Below, one piece after another: positions 46,586 to 55,618 of a stretch of DNA of 64,000 nt; within the stretch, counting starts at the first letter, position 1; each line of letters opens with the position of its first letter. A program made the translations under genes and the position numbers. The stretch is from positions 1 to 64,000 of the forward strand of contig CAUTOC010000006.1 of NCBI GenBank assembly GCA_963539695.1, given 5' to 3'. The stretch is from Catonella sp963539695 (GTDB taxonomy: Bacteria; Bacillota; Clostridia; Lachnospirales; Lachnospiraceae). The notes beneath the pieces are model-generated. The model was not told the origin of the DNA. It did no database searches and saw only the letters and a program-made list of their open reading frames with translations.

Positions 46586-46644
46586 GGCAAAACCGTAATT
46601 ACAAGGTATTATATTGTTATCTTGTGTCGGATTTGCCTTTTTTG
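46586..46644 (+). terminator. Leader hairpin with T-run upstream of the GH84 gene
   Basis: In the leader, GGCAAAACCG (about 46588-46597) can pair with CGGATTTGCC (about 46629-46638), with an inner ACAAG/CTTGT stem, followed by a run of Ts. It is a terminator-like structure between promoter and start codon, so it may be an attenuator or part of a riboswitch; the sequence matches no aptamer that I recognise. Confidence 0.5.
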
Positions 46645-46753
46645 TTTAATATGCCGTATGATAACCGACATATTAAAAGTATGTATTGACTGCAGCAATA
46701 TGTATGGAAAAGGTAAAAGTAATGTAAACAAAACCGGAACTGGGGGTAAATTT

Positions 46754-49700
46754 ATGAGATCTAAGAGGAACAAAGCAGTCATTGCACTTGCAGTGACTAG
46801 TATGCTTTTAAGTTCGGTAAATGTAAAAACATTTGCTGCAACTAAAAAAGAAGCTATAGTAACTTCTCAGGCAGAGCTTAATGCACAACTGAAAGCTATG
46901 GGTAAAAAAGGTATCGGGAAGATTGTTTTGGAGAATAACAAGAAAGCCGATATAAAGATTCCTAAGGGAAGTTTTAATAAGGTTAAACTTCATGTTGCAG
47001 GCTCAAAATTAAGCGTAGAAAATAAAGCTAAATTTAAAAGCATAAACCTTGAAGGAGACGGGGTAAAGAAATTTGTAGAAGCGGCTAAAAATAATTCCAT
47101 AAAAGTGACTTCATCCAAAGCAAAAATTGTAGTTTCTAATAAAGCTGTATTAAAAAGTCTTAACTGCAGTGGAGATAATCTTAGCCTTACAGTAAATAAG
47201 GGAAGTAAGATAGCAAAAATTTTAGCAAATAACGGGGTTAGAACTCTTACCTTAAATGTGAACGGTAAGGTGGACAACGCTACAATCAAAGCTGCCGGAG
47301 TACAGGTAAAAGTTAAGGGGGCAGCAGATGATACAAACCTTGTAATAGAGGGTGAGAATGTAAGCCTTAAAGCTGAAACTGCTGTAAAACTTACATTACT
47401 TAATAATGCGGACATCACATTTGAAAAAGGTGCGGAAAAGTCTGTTATAGAAGTAAAAGAAGGGGTAGAAGCAAAAATAGCCAACAATACGGCAGAAAAA
47501 ATAACGGTAAATACACCGGAAGGTGAAAAGACAGTTTCATCAGGTGAAAAGTTAGATAAATCAACAGTAGAAGATAATAAAAAGACAGAAAATAAAAAGA
47601 CAGAAAACAAAAAGGAAGAAAATAAAACTGATAACAGCAGCAGTGCAGGCACAGGCGGTACAAGTTCAGGAGGAGGCAGTACCAACCCGGGAGGAGGAAA
47701 CACTAATCCGGGAGGAGGAAACACTAATCCGGGAGGAGGAAACACCAATCCCGGAGGAGGAAATACCAACCCGGGAAATAATGAAAATATAAAGAGCGGA
47801 TTTGGTAAAAAAGCTTCACATATTGATTTGAAGCCCGCATTCTATCCTGTTGTAAGAAATATTACATTTAATAATGAAGGTTTGGAAATAAAAGGTAAGC
47901 TAAATGTTGCGGTTGTTTCAGATAAGGACAGTCCGGCAGTAAAGAAATTCTTTGAATTGCTTAAAGAATATAATGTGGAATATACACTCATTGATGAAAA
48001 GAATGTAGGTAAAGCGGACATAATTTTGGGTACAAAGGCGGCTAAGGAAAAAGCCGGTATAGAGAAATTCTTTGCTGATAAGGCACTTCAAAATGAGCAG
48101 GGGTATGTATTAAACTGTGTTAAAGAAGCTGACAGCCATAAAGTATTCTTAGTAGGTGCTTCAAACGAAGGTTTGTACTATGGTGTCATGAGTTTTAGAC
48201 AGCTTTTGCAGGATAAAAAAGACTGCGGATATTTACCTGTTGTAAGTATTTCGGATTACCCTTCCATTCCTCTTAGGGGAATTGTTGAGGGATATTATGG
48301 CTACCCATGGTCTTTTAAAGAGAAAATGGGACTTATAACGGACAGTTCAAAATACAAGATGAATGTCTATATCTATGCACCTAAGGACGACCCTTACCAT
48401 AAAGATAGATGGCGTGATTTATATCCTGATGATAAGGCAGAGGAACTAAGGCAGTTAGCAGAGGTTTCAAAAGCCCATAATGTAAGTTTTTGTTGGAATA
48501 TTCATCCGGGCAATATATATGGAACCGGTAATGATTTTGATTTGTTAATGAAAAAATTTGAACAGCTTTATGAACTTGGAGTAAGGCAGTTCGGTGTTTC
48601 ATACGATGACATAAACGGAAGCTACGCAAGAAGACATGTTGATGTAATTAACAAAGTAAATAAAGAATTTGTTCAGAAAAAAGGTGATGTTAAGCCTCTT
48701 ATAGTAGTAGGTACAAGATATGCACAGGCTTGGGGACCAAGTGTTGAGAGTTATTTAAAACCTTTCTTAACAGGACTTGATGATGATGTTATAGTGATGT
48801 GGACAGGTGCTGAAACAATGGGAACTCTGAATAAGGCTGATTTTGAATGGCCGGGTAAACAAACAGGTTCTACAAGAAAATTAGCGGCTTGGTGGAATTA
48901 TCCTGTTATCGACTATGCAGACGGCAAGATGTTAATGGGACCTCTTGACGGAGTTTATAATGATGCGGATAACCTTTTAGGAGTATTCTTAAATCCTATG
49001 CCGCATGCACAGGCATCAAGAATATCTATTTTCAGTGGAGCGGACTATTGCTGGAATTTAGACGGTTTTGAAAAAATGTCAAGTTGGAGAAGGGCAATTA
49101 AGGAACTTGTGCCTAATGAAAAAGAAGCTTTTGAAAGGTTTGCAGATAACCTTGCCTTCCTTCAGAAAGAAAAACTTGACTTTGACGAATCCAGATATAT
49201 AAAGGATAAGTTGGCTGAATTTATGTCTGTACTTTCTAAGAAAGAGAGTATAGCTGAAAAAGGAGCAGACTTAAAGAAGGAATTTGAACTGCTGATTGCT
49301 GACTGTGATGTTCTAAGAAATATGGAGAACAAGGATTTATTTAAGGAAATAGAGCCGTTTGTAAATGCTTATGAAGAGGTGGCAAAGGCAGGCGTTGCTG
49401 TAATGGAAGGAATTTTAGCAGTAGAAAAGAATGACTTTGATACTGCACTTAACAGTATAGATGTTTTTGAAAAAGCAATTAAAAAGGCAAGAACATTTAC
49501 TGTAAAAAGTTTAGAAGACCATGGAACAGAAAGAGATAATATAGTTGAAGTATGCGAAAAGCGTATTAAACCGTTTATAAAGGATGTTGCCGGCTCAATA
49601 AGACAGAGTGTAGTAAACGGACTTAAAGTAGACAGTGAGGCTTCTGTATATACAAGTACCGGTGATATTAATAAAGAGTTGAAAATGACCGGAGGTAATT

Positions 49701-50782
49701 ACATAGCAGGTGATTTAAACGCAACACTTAAAAAGAATGACTATATTGAACTTAAACTTCCAAGAGCATTAAAGATAGCTAAAGTATCCGTTACAGGAGC
49801 CGCACTTGAAGGAGCGGATTTAAAGTTTAGTTATTCAATTAATACTGAAAAGTATGATGAAGAAGAGTTGAAAGGTGCTGATGGAAGGCTTTCAACAGAA
49901 AACCCAATCAGTGCTTCTGTTATCAGAATTACCAATAAAGGTGACAAAGAAGTAAAGATAGATGAAATAAAGGCCATGATAGTTTATGGAGTTTCAAATG
50001 TTGAAGCGGAAACAAAATTAAACCATTATCAGCATTACACTATAAACAAGGCGGTTGACGGCAATATAAATACCAACTTTTGGTCTAATGGAGGACCTTC
50101 AGCAGGTAGTTATATCAGGGTTGATTTAGGAAAATCTGTGCCTTTGTATGATTTGGAGATATATTATGCAGATAATCCTAAAGGAAGAGAGCATGGAATA
50201 GACGGTTTCTTTGATACAAAGCTTGAAATATCTGAGGACGGTGTAACTTGGATACAGGTCGGTGATATAATAGAGGCTGCAAATTATCAAGCTGTTGCAG
50301 GTACTAAGCTGGCAAAGGTAGAATTTGATGCAAACGGTAAAATGGGGCGTTATTTGAAATTCTCCACAACAAAGCAGAGTGAAAACTGGGTTCAGGTATA
50401 TGAAGTATTTTATAACAAGAAGGCAAATAATTTGGGAGATGATTCAGTAGAGCTTATAGAAAGTGACTGCACTATAAAGGGCAAGGAAAAGCTTTATGAC
50501 GGTAATATTAGTACTATATCTGAAATAACAGGTACTGCTGAAGGAAAATATCTTGCTTACAAATTGTCAAAAACTGATTCAAAGAATATATATATAATTC
50601 AGGATAAGGAAAGTATATGTAATGCGGAAGTACAGGCAAAGGTTGATGGTGAGTGGGTAAATCTTGGAATTTTAGATAGCAGGTTTAGCAAATTTACTAT
50701 AGCAGGAACCAAAGTAACAGAGGTTAAACTTATATTCAAGTCAAATGAAACGGTTAAGCTATGTGAAATACTTGCAAAATAA
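46754..50782 (+). CDS. Secreted GH84 beta-N-acetylglucosaminidase (hyaluronidase-like)
   Basis: A 1342-aa secreted glycoside hydrolase. The signal peptide (MRSKRNKAVIALAVTSMLLS to about AAT, residue 28) follows GGGGGT at a good distance. Residues ~30-290 are a repetitive beta-rich segment rich in small beta-turns, followed by a Gly/Asn/Pro repeat linker. From about 365 comes the GH84 unit: an N-terminal alpha/beta domain, then the catalytic barrel with SIPLRGIVEGYYGYPW and FGVSYDDINGS, whose two Asp are catalytic. The ~150 residues after ~1090 resemble an F5/8-type carbohydrate-binding domain. Substrates: hyaluronan or O-GlcNAc-type mucin glycans (family knowledge). No LPxTG anchor is visible. 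The start at 46754 replaces an upstream ATG without ribosome site. Confidence 0.92.
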   Translation: MRSKRNKAVIALAVTSMLLSSVNVKTFAATKKEAIVTSQAELNAQLKAMGKKGIGKIVLENNKKADIKIPKGSFNKVKLHVAGSKLSVENKAKFKSINLEGDGVKKFVEAAKNNSIKVTSSKAKIVVSNKAVLKSLNCSGDNLSLTVNKGSKIAKILANNGVRTLTLNVNGKVDNATIKAAGVQVKVKGAADDTNLVIEGENVSLKAETAVKLTLLNNADITFEKGAEKSVIEVKEGVEAKIANNTAEKITVNTPEGEKTVSSGEKLDKSTVEDNKKTENKKTENKKEENKTDNSSSAGTGGTSSGGGSTNPGGGNTNPGGGNTNPGGGNTNPGGGNTNPGNNENIKSGFGKKASHIDLKPAFYPVVRNITFNNEGLEIKGKLNVAVVSDKDSPAVKKFFELLKEYNVEYTLIDEKNVGKADIILGTKAAKEKAGIEKFFADKALQNEQGYVLNCVKEADSHKVFLVGASNEGLYYGVMSFRQLLQDKKDCGYLPVVSISDYPSIPLRGIVEGYYGYPWSFKEKMGLITDSSKYKMNVYIYAPKDDPYHKDRWRDLYPDDKAEELRQLAEVSKAHNVSFCWNIHPGNIYGTGNDFDLLMKKFEQLYELGVRQFGVSYDDINGSYARRHVDVINKVNKEFVQKKGDVKPLIVVGTRYAQAWGPSVESYLKPFLTGLDDDVIVMWTGAETMGTLNKADFEWPGKQTGSTRKLAAWWNYPVIDYADGKMLMGPLDGVYNDADNLLGVFLNPMPHAQASRISIFSGADYCWNLDGFEKMSSWRRAIKELVPNEKEAFERFADNLAFLQKEKLDFDESRYIKDKLAEFMSVLSKKESIAEKGADLKKEFELLIADCDVLRNMENKDLFKEIEPFVNAYEEVAKAGVAVMEGILAVEKNDFDTALNSIDVFEKAIKKARTFTVKSLEDHGTERDNIVEVCEKRIKPFIKDVAGSIRQSVVNGLKVDSEASVYTSTGDINKELKMTGGNYIAGDLNATLKKNDYIELKLPRALKIAKVSVTGAALEGADLKFSYSINTEKYDEEELKGADGRLSTENPISASVIRITNKGDKEVKIDEIKAMIVYGVSNVEAETKLNHYQHYTINKAVDGNINTNFWSNGGPSAGSYIRVDLGKSVPLYDLEIYYADNPKGREHGIDGFFDTKLEISEDGVTWIQVGDIIEAANYQAVAGTKLAKVEFDANGKMGRYLKFSTTKQSENWVQVYEVFYNKKANNLGDDSVELIESDCTIKGKEKLYDGNISTISEITGTAEGKYLAYKLSKTDSKNIYIIQDKESICNAEVQAKVDGEWVNLGILDSRFSKFTIAGTKVTEVKLIFKSNETVKLCEILAK
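47678..47780 (+). repeat. 21-bp tandem repeat coding the NTNPGGG linker
   Basis: About five units of AAC-ACY-AAY-CCN-GGA-GGA-GGA run in tandem inside the GH84 gene (units at roughly 47678-47780), coding NTNPGGG. Slippage can change linker length in phase, so it is a variable spacer rather than a mobile repeat. Confidence 0.8.
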
Positions 50783-50844
50783 TTAGGATATTACAAAACC
50801 GTTATATTTGCTGAGATATAAAAATCAAAAAAACATTTTGTAAA

Positions 50845-50873
50845 GAGGGAGGCTGATTTTAGCCTCCCTTTTA
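50845..50873 (+). terminator. Terminator after the GH84 gene
   Basis: AGGGAGGCT (50846-50854) and AGCCTCCCT (50861-50869) form a GC-rich stem followed by Ts. Confidence 0.85.
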
Positions 50874-50907
50874 GGCAAAACAGGTGAAACGGACGGTTTA
50901 TCAATAT

Positions 50908-50936
50908 TTGACTTTCATTTATTAATATGATATGAT
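50908..50936 (+). promoter_or_regulatory. veg promoter
   Basis: TTGACT (50908-50913), 17-bp spacer, TATGAT (50931-50936). The strong match, just after a terminator and about 100 bp before veg, agrees with the very high expression known for veg in Bacillus. Confidence 0.75.
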
Positions 50937-51038
50937 AATAAGATAAGTATGCAAGTACACTTGTATACAATATTGTATGTTGCATATCCCGATTTATTCG
51001 GGGTTAGGTGTATAACTTAATAATTTGGAGGCTTAATC

Positions 51039-51284
51039 ATGGGAAAAGTTGATGTAAAGGCAGTCCGTAATGCAGTATACCGTGCCATTGGAAGTAAGGT
51101 TTTGGTTAAATCCAACAGAGGAAGGCATAGATTTGATGTGAATGAGGGAGTGATTAAGGAGGTTTACCCTCATATATTTATGATTGAACTAAATGACAGC
51201 GAAGAAGATACTTCTAAAACAGTTTCTTATACTTATACTGATATTCTTACAAAGGATGTTCAGTTACAGCTTTGTACCGAATAA
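51039..51284 (+). CDS. veg: Veg family protein
   Basis: An 81-aa protein of the Veg family (DUF1021): small, widespread in Firmicutes and strongly expressed; in Bacillus subtilis linked to biofilm control. The conserved core GSKVLVKSNRGRHRFDVNEG and the end of the domain (VIKEVYPHIFMIEL) are intact. TTGGAGG precedes the start. Single-gene unit between a strong promoter and a terminator. Confidence 0.93.
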   Translation: MGKVDVKAVRNAVYRAIGSKVLVKSNRGRHRFDVNEGVIKEVYPHIFMIELNDSEEDTSKTVSYTYTDILTKDVQLQLCTE

Positions 51285-51296
51285 ACTGTGAAAATC

Positions 51297-51343
51297 AATC
51301 CTCATTAGTTTCAGATATTAATTTGAAGCTAATGGGGATTTTT
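51297..51343 (+). terminator. Terminator after veg
   Basis: AATCCTCATTAGTTTC (51297-51312) pairs with GAAGCTAATGGGGATT (51324-51339) with small mismatches, and Ts follow. Confidence 0.75.
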
Positions 51344-51384
51344 ACATGATAATAGCGATTAATATGATATTATAGTAATTTTTG

Positions 51385-51443
51385 TTGACATTATAAAGTA
51401 TTAGTGTTAGTATTATATCAAACAATTAAACATATGCTTAATT
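51385..51443 (+). promoter_or_regulatory. Promoter and 20-bp palindromic operator candidate before the metal-ATPase operon
   Basis: TTGACA (51385-51390) and TAGTAT (51408-51413), 17-bp spacer. A near-perfect palindrome, AATTAA-A-CATATG-C-TTAATT (51424-51443), sits just downstream. Position and symmetry suit a repressor such as an ArsR/SmtB- or CadC-type metal sensor, none of which is encoded beside it. Confidence 0.5.
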
Positions 51444-51476
51444 ATTTAATAAAATTAAAGAGAGGAAGTGCTTATT

Positions 51477-51695
51477 ATGAAAAAAACTTATGAAATCGAA
51501 GTTGATTGTGCAAACTGTGCAAATCTTATGGAGGATGTAACCAAGAAAACAGCAGGCGTAAAGGATGCTGCGGTAAACTTTATGGCACAGAAAATGGTTG
51601 TGGAGTTTGAAGAAGGACAGAATGAAAAGGCTGTTATGAAAGAGGTACTAAAAGCCTGTAAGAAGGTTGAGCCTGACTGTGAAATAGAGCTTTAA
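51477..51695 (+). CDS. Heavy-metal-associated (HMA) domain protein
   Basis: A 72-aa single HMA domain with a metal-binding CxxC (VDCANCAN) near residue 10 and the beta-alpha-beta length typical of CopZ/CadA domains. It lies 45 bp before a metal P-type ATPase that lacks its own N-terminal HMA domain, so it looks like a detached metal donor for that pump. I prefer ATG 51477 (GAGGAAG upstream) over GTG 51468. Confidence 0.85.
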   Translation: MKKTYEIEVDCANCANLMEDVTKKTAGVKDAAVNFMAQKMVVEFEEGQNEKAVMKEVLKACKKVEPDCEIEL

Positions 51696-51740
51696 TTCCG
51701 AGTTTGGAATGATGCCCCATTTTTAAGAAAAGAGGCTGCT

Positions 51741-53627
51741 ATGAATAAAAAACAGAAAAAAATGCTTATAAGAATACTTATTACCATAGTATTGCTTGTG
51801 GCATTGAATCTTGTGCATTTAAAAGGACTTGTAAATTTAGGACTTTACCTTGTGGCATATCTGGTAATAGGCTGTGACATTCTAAGAAAAGCCGGAAAAG
51901 GTATCTTAAACAGGCGTGTTTTTGATGAAAACTTTTTGATGGCTATAGCTACAGTAGGAGCCTTTGCTCTTGCCATTTATGAAAAAAGCGGTGATTATAA
52001 TGAGGCGATTGCAGTTATGCTTTTCTACCAGATAGGAGAGCTGTTCCAGAGCTATGCAGTAAGAAAGAGCCGTAAAAATATCAGCGAGCTTATGGATATC
52101 CGCCCTGATTACGCCAATATAGAACAGAATGGAAAATTTGAAAAGGTATCGCCGGATGAAGTGGCTGTAGGAAGCATTATCATAGTCCAGCCGGGAGAAA
52201 AGGTTCCGCTTGACGGAATTATTACAGAAGGAAGTTCAACTCTTAATACAAGTGCACTTACAGGAGAGAGTCTGCCAAGAGATGCTAAAGAGGGTGATGA
52301 GATTATCAGCGGTTGTATTAATATAAACGGAGTGCTAAAGGTAAGGACTACCAAGGAGTTTGGCGAGTCCACAGTTTCAAAGATATTGGAGCTTGTGGAA
52401 AATTCCGGTGCAAGGAAGTCAAAATCAGAGAAATTCATTTCAAAATTTGCAAAGGTATATACTCCGTTTGTATGTTACAGTGCACTTGCACTTGCATTGC
52501 TACCGCCTTTGATAAGAATGTTATTATTACATCTTACGCCGGACTGGGATGTTTGGGTGTATAGAGCACTGACCTTCCTTGTAATCAGTTGTCCCTGTGC
52601 TTTGGTAATAAGTGTACCACTCAGCTTCTTTGCAGGAATTGGAGGAGCAAGTAAAGAGGGTATACTTATAAAAGGTTCAAACTATCTTGAAACCCTTTCT
52701 CAGACAAAATATGTAGTATTTGACAAGACAGGGACACTTACTAAGGGTGTATTTGAGGTAAGTGCAGTCCATCACAGTGAAATGGCTGAGGAGAAACTGA
52801 TAGAGTATGCAGCCCTTGCGGAATGTGCATCTTCCCACCCTATCAGTAAGAGCCTGCGTGAGGCTTATGGTAAAGAGATTGACAGAAATCGTGTAAATGA
52901 TATAGAAGAAATCAGCGGAGAGGGCGTTATAGCAAAGGTTGATGGAAGTGCTGTGGCAGCAGGAAATGGTAAGCTGATGCAGAGATTAAACATTCCATAT
53001 CATGAATGCCGTTCTGCTGGAAGTATAGTTCATATGGCACTTGACGGTGAATATGCAGGACATATTGTGATTTCTGATATAGTAAAACCAAATGCTGAGA
53101 GGGCAATAAAGGAATTAAAGAAGGCAGGAGTTACCAAAACTATCATGCTTACAGGTGACAGAAAAAAAGCGGCTTATCAGGTTGCAGTTTCACTAAATGT
53201 GGATGAAGTGTATTGTGAGCTGCTTCCGGCTGATAAGGTAACAAAGGTTGAGGAATTATTGAATGCCAAATCAGAGAAAGCAAAGCTTGCCTTTGTGGGT
53301 GACGGAATAAATGATGCACCTGTGCTTACAAGAGCCGATATCGGAATTGCTATGGGAGCTATGGGTTCGGATGCAGCCATAGAGGCGGCAGACATTGTGC
53401 TGATGGATGACAACCCTCTGCAGATTGCAAAGGCAATTAAAATTTCCCGAAAATGCCTTGGAATTGTGTATCAGAATATAGTCTTTGCACTTGTTATCAA
53501 GTTTGGCTGCCTCTTCCTCGGAGCAGTCGGTTTAGCCAATATGTGGCTTGCAATTTTCGCAGATGTGGGAGTAATGATAATTGCGGTGTTAAACGCTATT
53601 AGGGCTTTGAGAGTGAAAAATCTGTAA
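51741..53627 (+). CDS. Heavy-metal P1B-type ATPase (Cd/Zn/Co efflux-like)
   Basis: A 628-aa membrane pump that exports divalent heavy metals at the cost of ATP. Motifs: membrane metal site CPC in SCPCALVIS (about residues 283-290), phosphorylation site DKTGTLTKG (Asp about 327), actuator TGES in LTGESLPRD, HP in SSHPISKSLR and GDGINDAPVL. The CPC with HP pattern matches ZntA/CadA-type Zn/Cd/Pb exporters rather than copper pumps, but metal identity is not provable. No N-terminal HMA domain is present; it is supplied by the neighbour at 51477. GAAAAGAGG is upstream. Confidence 0.93.
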   Translation: MNKKQKKMLIRILITIVLLVALNLVHLKGLVNLGLYLVAYLVIGCDILRKAGKGILNRRVFDENFLMAIATVGAFALAIYEKSGDYNEAIAVMLFYQIGELFQSYAVRKSRKNISELMDIRPDYANIEQNGKFEKVSPDEVAVGSIIIVQPGEKVPLDGIITEGSSTLNTSALTGESLPRDAKEGDEIISGCININGVLKVRTTKEFGESTVSKILELVENSGARKSKSEKFISKFAKVYTPFVCYSALALALLPPLIRMLLLHLTPDWDVWVYRALTFLVISCPCALVISVPLSFFAGIGGASKEGILIKGSNYLETLSQTKYVVFDKTGTLTKGVFEVSAVHHSEMAEEKLIEYAALAECASSHPISKSLREAYGKEIDRNRVNDIEEISGEGVIAKVDGSAVAAGNGKLMQRLNIPYHECRSAGSIVHMALDGEYAGHIVISDIVKPNAERAIKELKKAGVTKTIMLTGDRKKAAYQVAVSLNVDEVYCELLPADKVTKVEELLNAKSEKAKLAFVGDGINDAPVLTRADIGIAMGAMGSDAAIEAADIVLMDDNPLQIAKAIKISRKCLGIVYQNIVFALVIKFGCLFLGAVGLANMWLAIFADVGVMIIAVLNAIRALRVKNL

Positions 53628-53778
53628 AATATTAAATCAATAAATAAAAATCAGAAAATAGTTGAATACAGGCTTAAAAATTGATAATATATTTTTAGGT
53701 TCAGTTTGACTAATTTATGCTAAATATAGTCAGCAAAGAGAGAAAAATAAAATAGGATGAAAGGAAGGTAGAGGTAAA

Positions 53779-54948
53779 ATGAAGGCTATATGGAAAGAAA
53801 GAGCAGCAGTAAAGGCAATTAAAAGATTAAGCATTTTTTTAGTATTCGTTATGGTAATAGGACTGTTATATAGTGAAACAGCACTTGCAGCAAGATACAG
53901 ATATGCGGTATTAACAACCTTTGATAACGGATATTCTATTGTAATAAGAGGAAAAAAGTATGGAATTACAGACAGTGAAAATAATATTGTTCTGCCTATT
54001 GAATACGACAGAATATATGATGAGTCAGATGGATTTTTAGAAGTAAAAAAAGGTGAAAAATATGGATTTATAGATAAAGAAGGCAATATAACTATACCTG
54101 TAGAGTATGATATGGCATATAACTTTAGTGAAGGACTTGCACCTGTAAAAATATATGGTAAATGGGGATATATAGATAAAGAAAATGAAGATGTAATACC
54201 GTTTATTTATGATGAGGTTTCTATTTTTAAAGAAGGGCGTGCACCGGTAAAAAGGGAAGGTAAATGGGGATATATAAATGAAGATGGCATGGAAATAACA
54301 CCATTACAGTATGATGTGGCATATACTTTTAAGGAAGGGCGTGCAGGCGTAAAAAAAGCGGATAAGTGGGGATTTATAGATAAAAATGGCACAGAAATAG
54401 TGCCATTACGGTATGATATGGCATATAGTTTTAGAGAAGGGCTTGCACCGGTGGAAATATATGGTAAATGGGGATATATCAATAAAAATGGTACAGAAAT
54501 AATACCATTAAAATATGATATGGTATATAGTTTTAGAGAGGGACTGGTCGCTGTAGAAAAAGACGGCAAAATGGGATATATCAATAAAAATGGTACAGAA
54601 GTAATACCATTACAGTATGAACGTGCATATAATTTTAACAAAGGGCTTGCTCCGGTAAAAAAATCAGGTAGATACGGATACATAAACAAAAGAGGTCAGG
54701 TAGTTATACCATTAAAATATTATGGGGCGTATATATTTAGTGAAGGCCTTGCCGCAGTGCTGAATCACAAGGATAAATGGGGATTTATCAATAAAAGGGG
54801 TAGGGTAGTTATACCATTTATATATGATGGCGAAAGCAGTGATTACGATGAGAAAGGCATTTATTTTAATAAGGGAAAGGTTAAAATGTTTAAAAATGGT
54901 ATTGAAGGCTATTTGAACAAAAAAGGGGTATTCATTCCTATCAGATAG
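53779..54948 (+). CDS. WG-repeat surface protein
   Basis: A 389-aa protein with an N-terminal signal peptide or membrane segment (residues ~16-38, ending ETALA) and about nine WG repeats of ~37 residues, each showing a pattern like YDMAYSFREGLAPV followed by KWGYINKNGTEIIP. The repeat units are similar but not identical at DNA level (53930-54900). WG-repeat proteins are exported or surface proteins of poorly defined function. AAGGAAGG and AGAGG sequences are upstream. Its own terminator follows. Confidence 0.88.
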   Translation: MKAIWKERAAVKAIKRLSIFLVFVMVIGLLYSETALAARYRYAVLTTFDNGYSIVIRGKKYGITDSENNIVLPIEYDRIYDESDGFLEVKKGEKYGFIDKEGNITIPVEYDMAYNFSEGLAPVKIYGKWGYIDKENEDVIPFIYDEVSIFKEGRAPVKREGKWGYINEDGMEITPLQYDVAYTFKEGRAGVKKADKWGFIDKNGTEIVPLRYDMAYSFREGLAPVEIYGKWGYINKNGTEIIPLKYDMVYSFREGLVAVEKDGKMGYINKNGTEVIPLQYERAYNFNKGLAPVKKSGRYGYINKRGQVVIPLKYYGAYIFSEGLAAVLNHKDKWGFINKRGRVVIPFIYDGESSDYDEKGIYFNKGKVKMFKNGIEGYLNKKGVFIPIR

Positions 54949-54964
54949 TTTTTTACCCTGATAT

Positions 54965-55008
54965 TAAAACTCTGAGATAGCTAAAAATCAGTTATCTTAG
55001 AGTTTTTA
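54965..55008 (+). terminator. Terminator after the WG-repeat gene
   Basis: AAAACTCTGAGATAG and its inverted partner CTTAGAGTTTTT form a stem (about 54967-54980 and 54993-55006) ended by Ts. Confidence 0.75.
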
Positions 55009-55066
55009 ATTTGTCTTAATCTCTAAATATAGCCTATGATTTCTAATAAGATTTATTTTGATACAA

Positions 55067-55096
55067 TGTAACCTTTTGCAGTTCTCATTTGTATTA
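55067..55096 (+). promoter_or_regulatory. Candidate ECF-type promoter upstream of the sigma-factor gene
   Basis: TGTAACC (55067-55073), with AAC at the core as in many ECF -35 elements, and GTATTA 17 bp further (55091-55096), 40 bp before the sigma-factor start. It suggests autoregulation; not proven. Confidence 0.4.
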
Positions 55097-55135
55097 TTAG
55101 TGAAAGGCTTTCAAAAGAAATAAAGGAGAAACTTC

Positions 55136-55618
55136 ATGAGGCATCCGGTAGAAATACTGATGGAAAAGTACAAAAACAACATTTACGCTATTGCATTTAA
55201 TATCTGTAAAAATAGCGGAGATGCTGAAGATGTTGTTCAAGATACATTTATTCAGTATATGTCATTAAAAAAAGATTTTGAAACAGAGGAGCACATACGG
55301 GCATGGCTTATCAGAGTAGCCATTAATAAAGCAAAAAATAAGAATATCAGTTTTTTTAGAATGAAGGTAGTGCCGTTAGAAGATTATATGGAAACATTAA
55401 CTTTTGAATCGGAGGAGTCATCAGATTTATTTGAGGCGGTGATGACACTTCCTGAAAAGTACCGCATAACCATTCACCTGTTTTATTATGAAGACTATTC
55501 TGTAAATGAAATTGCAGATATCCAAAAAATATCTGTAAGCAATGTAAAAACGAGATTATCACGAGGAAGAATGTTACTTAAAGAAAAATTAAAGGAGGCA
55601 TGGAACTATGACGAATAA
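55136..55618 (+). CDS. RNA polymerase sigma-70 family factor, ECF type
   Basis: A 160-aa ECF sigma factor with region 2 (IAFNICKNSGDAEDVVQDTF, core and promoter -10 binding) and region 4 helix-turn-helix (YSVNEIADIQKISVSNVKTR, then LSRGRMLLKEKL). It overlaps the next gene by 11 bp, a typical sigma/anti-sigma pair. AAAGGAG precedes the ATG. The signal that releases it is unknown. Confidence 0.93.
   Translation: MRHPVEILMEKYKNNIYAIAFNICKNSGDAEDVVQDTFIQYMSLKKDFETEEHIRAWLIRVAINKAKNKNISFFRMKVVPLEDYMETLTFESEESSDLFEAVMTLPEKYRITIHLFYYEDYSVNEIADIQKISVSNVKTRLSRGRMLLKEKLKEAWNYDE

Noticed and set aside
46622..46753. An upstream start giving the GH84 protein 44 more residues
   Set aside because: It has no ribosome site and would place the signal peptide internally; ATG 46754 has both.
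46990..47769. A 259-aa proline-rich frame on the minus strand
   Set aside because: It is the antisense of the Gly/Asn repeat and beta-rich part of the GH84 gene, with no start signals.
53930..54900. Regular repeats as a possible CRISPR array
   Set aside because: The periodic unit is coding (WG repeats of ~37 residues) and divergent at DNA level; there are no unique spacers. No CRISPR array was seen anywhere.
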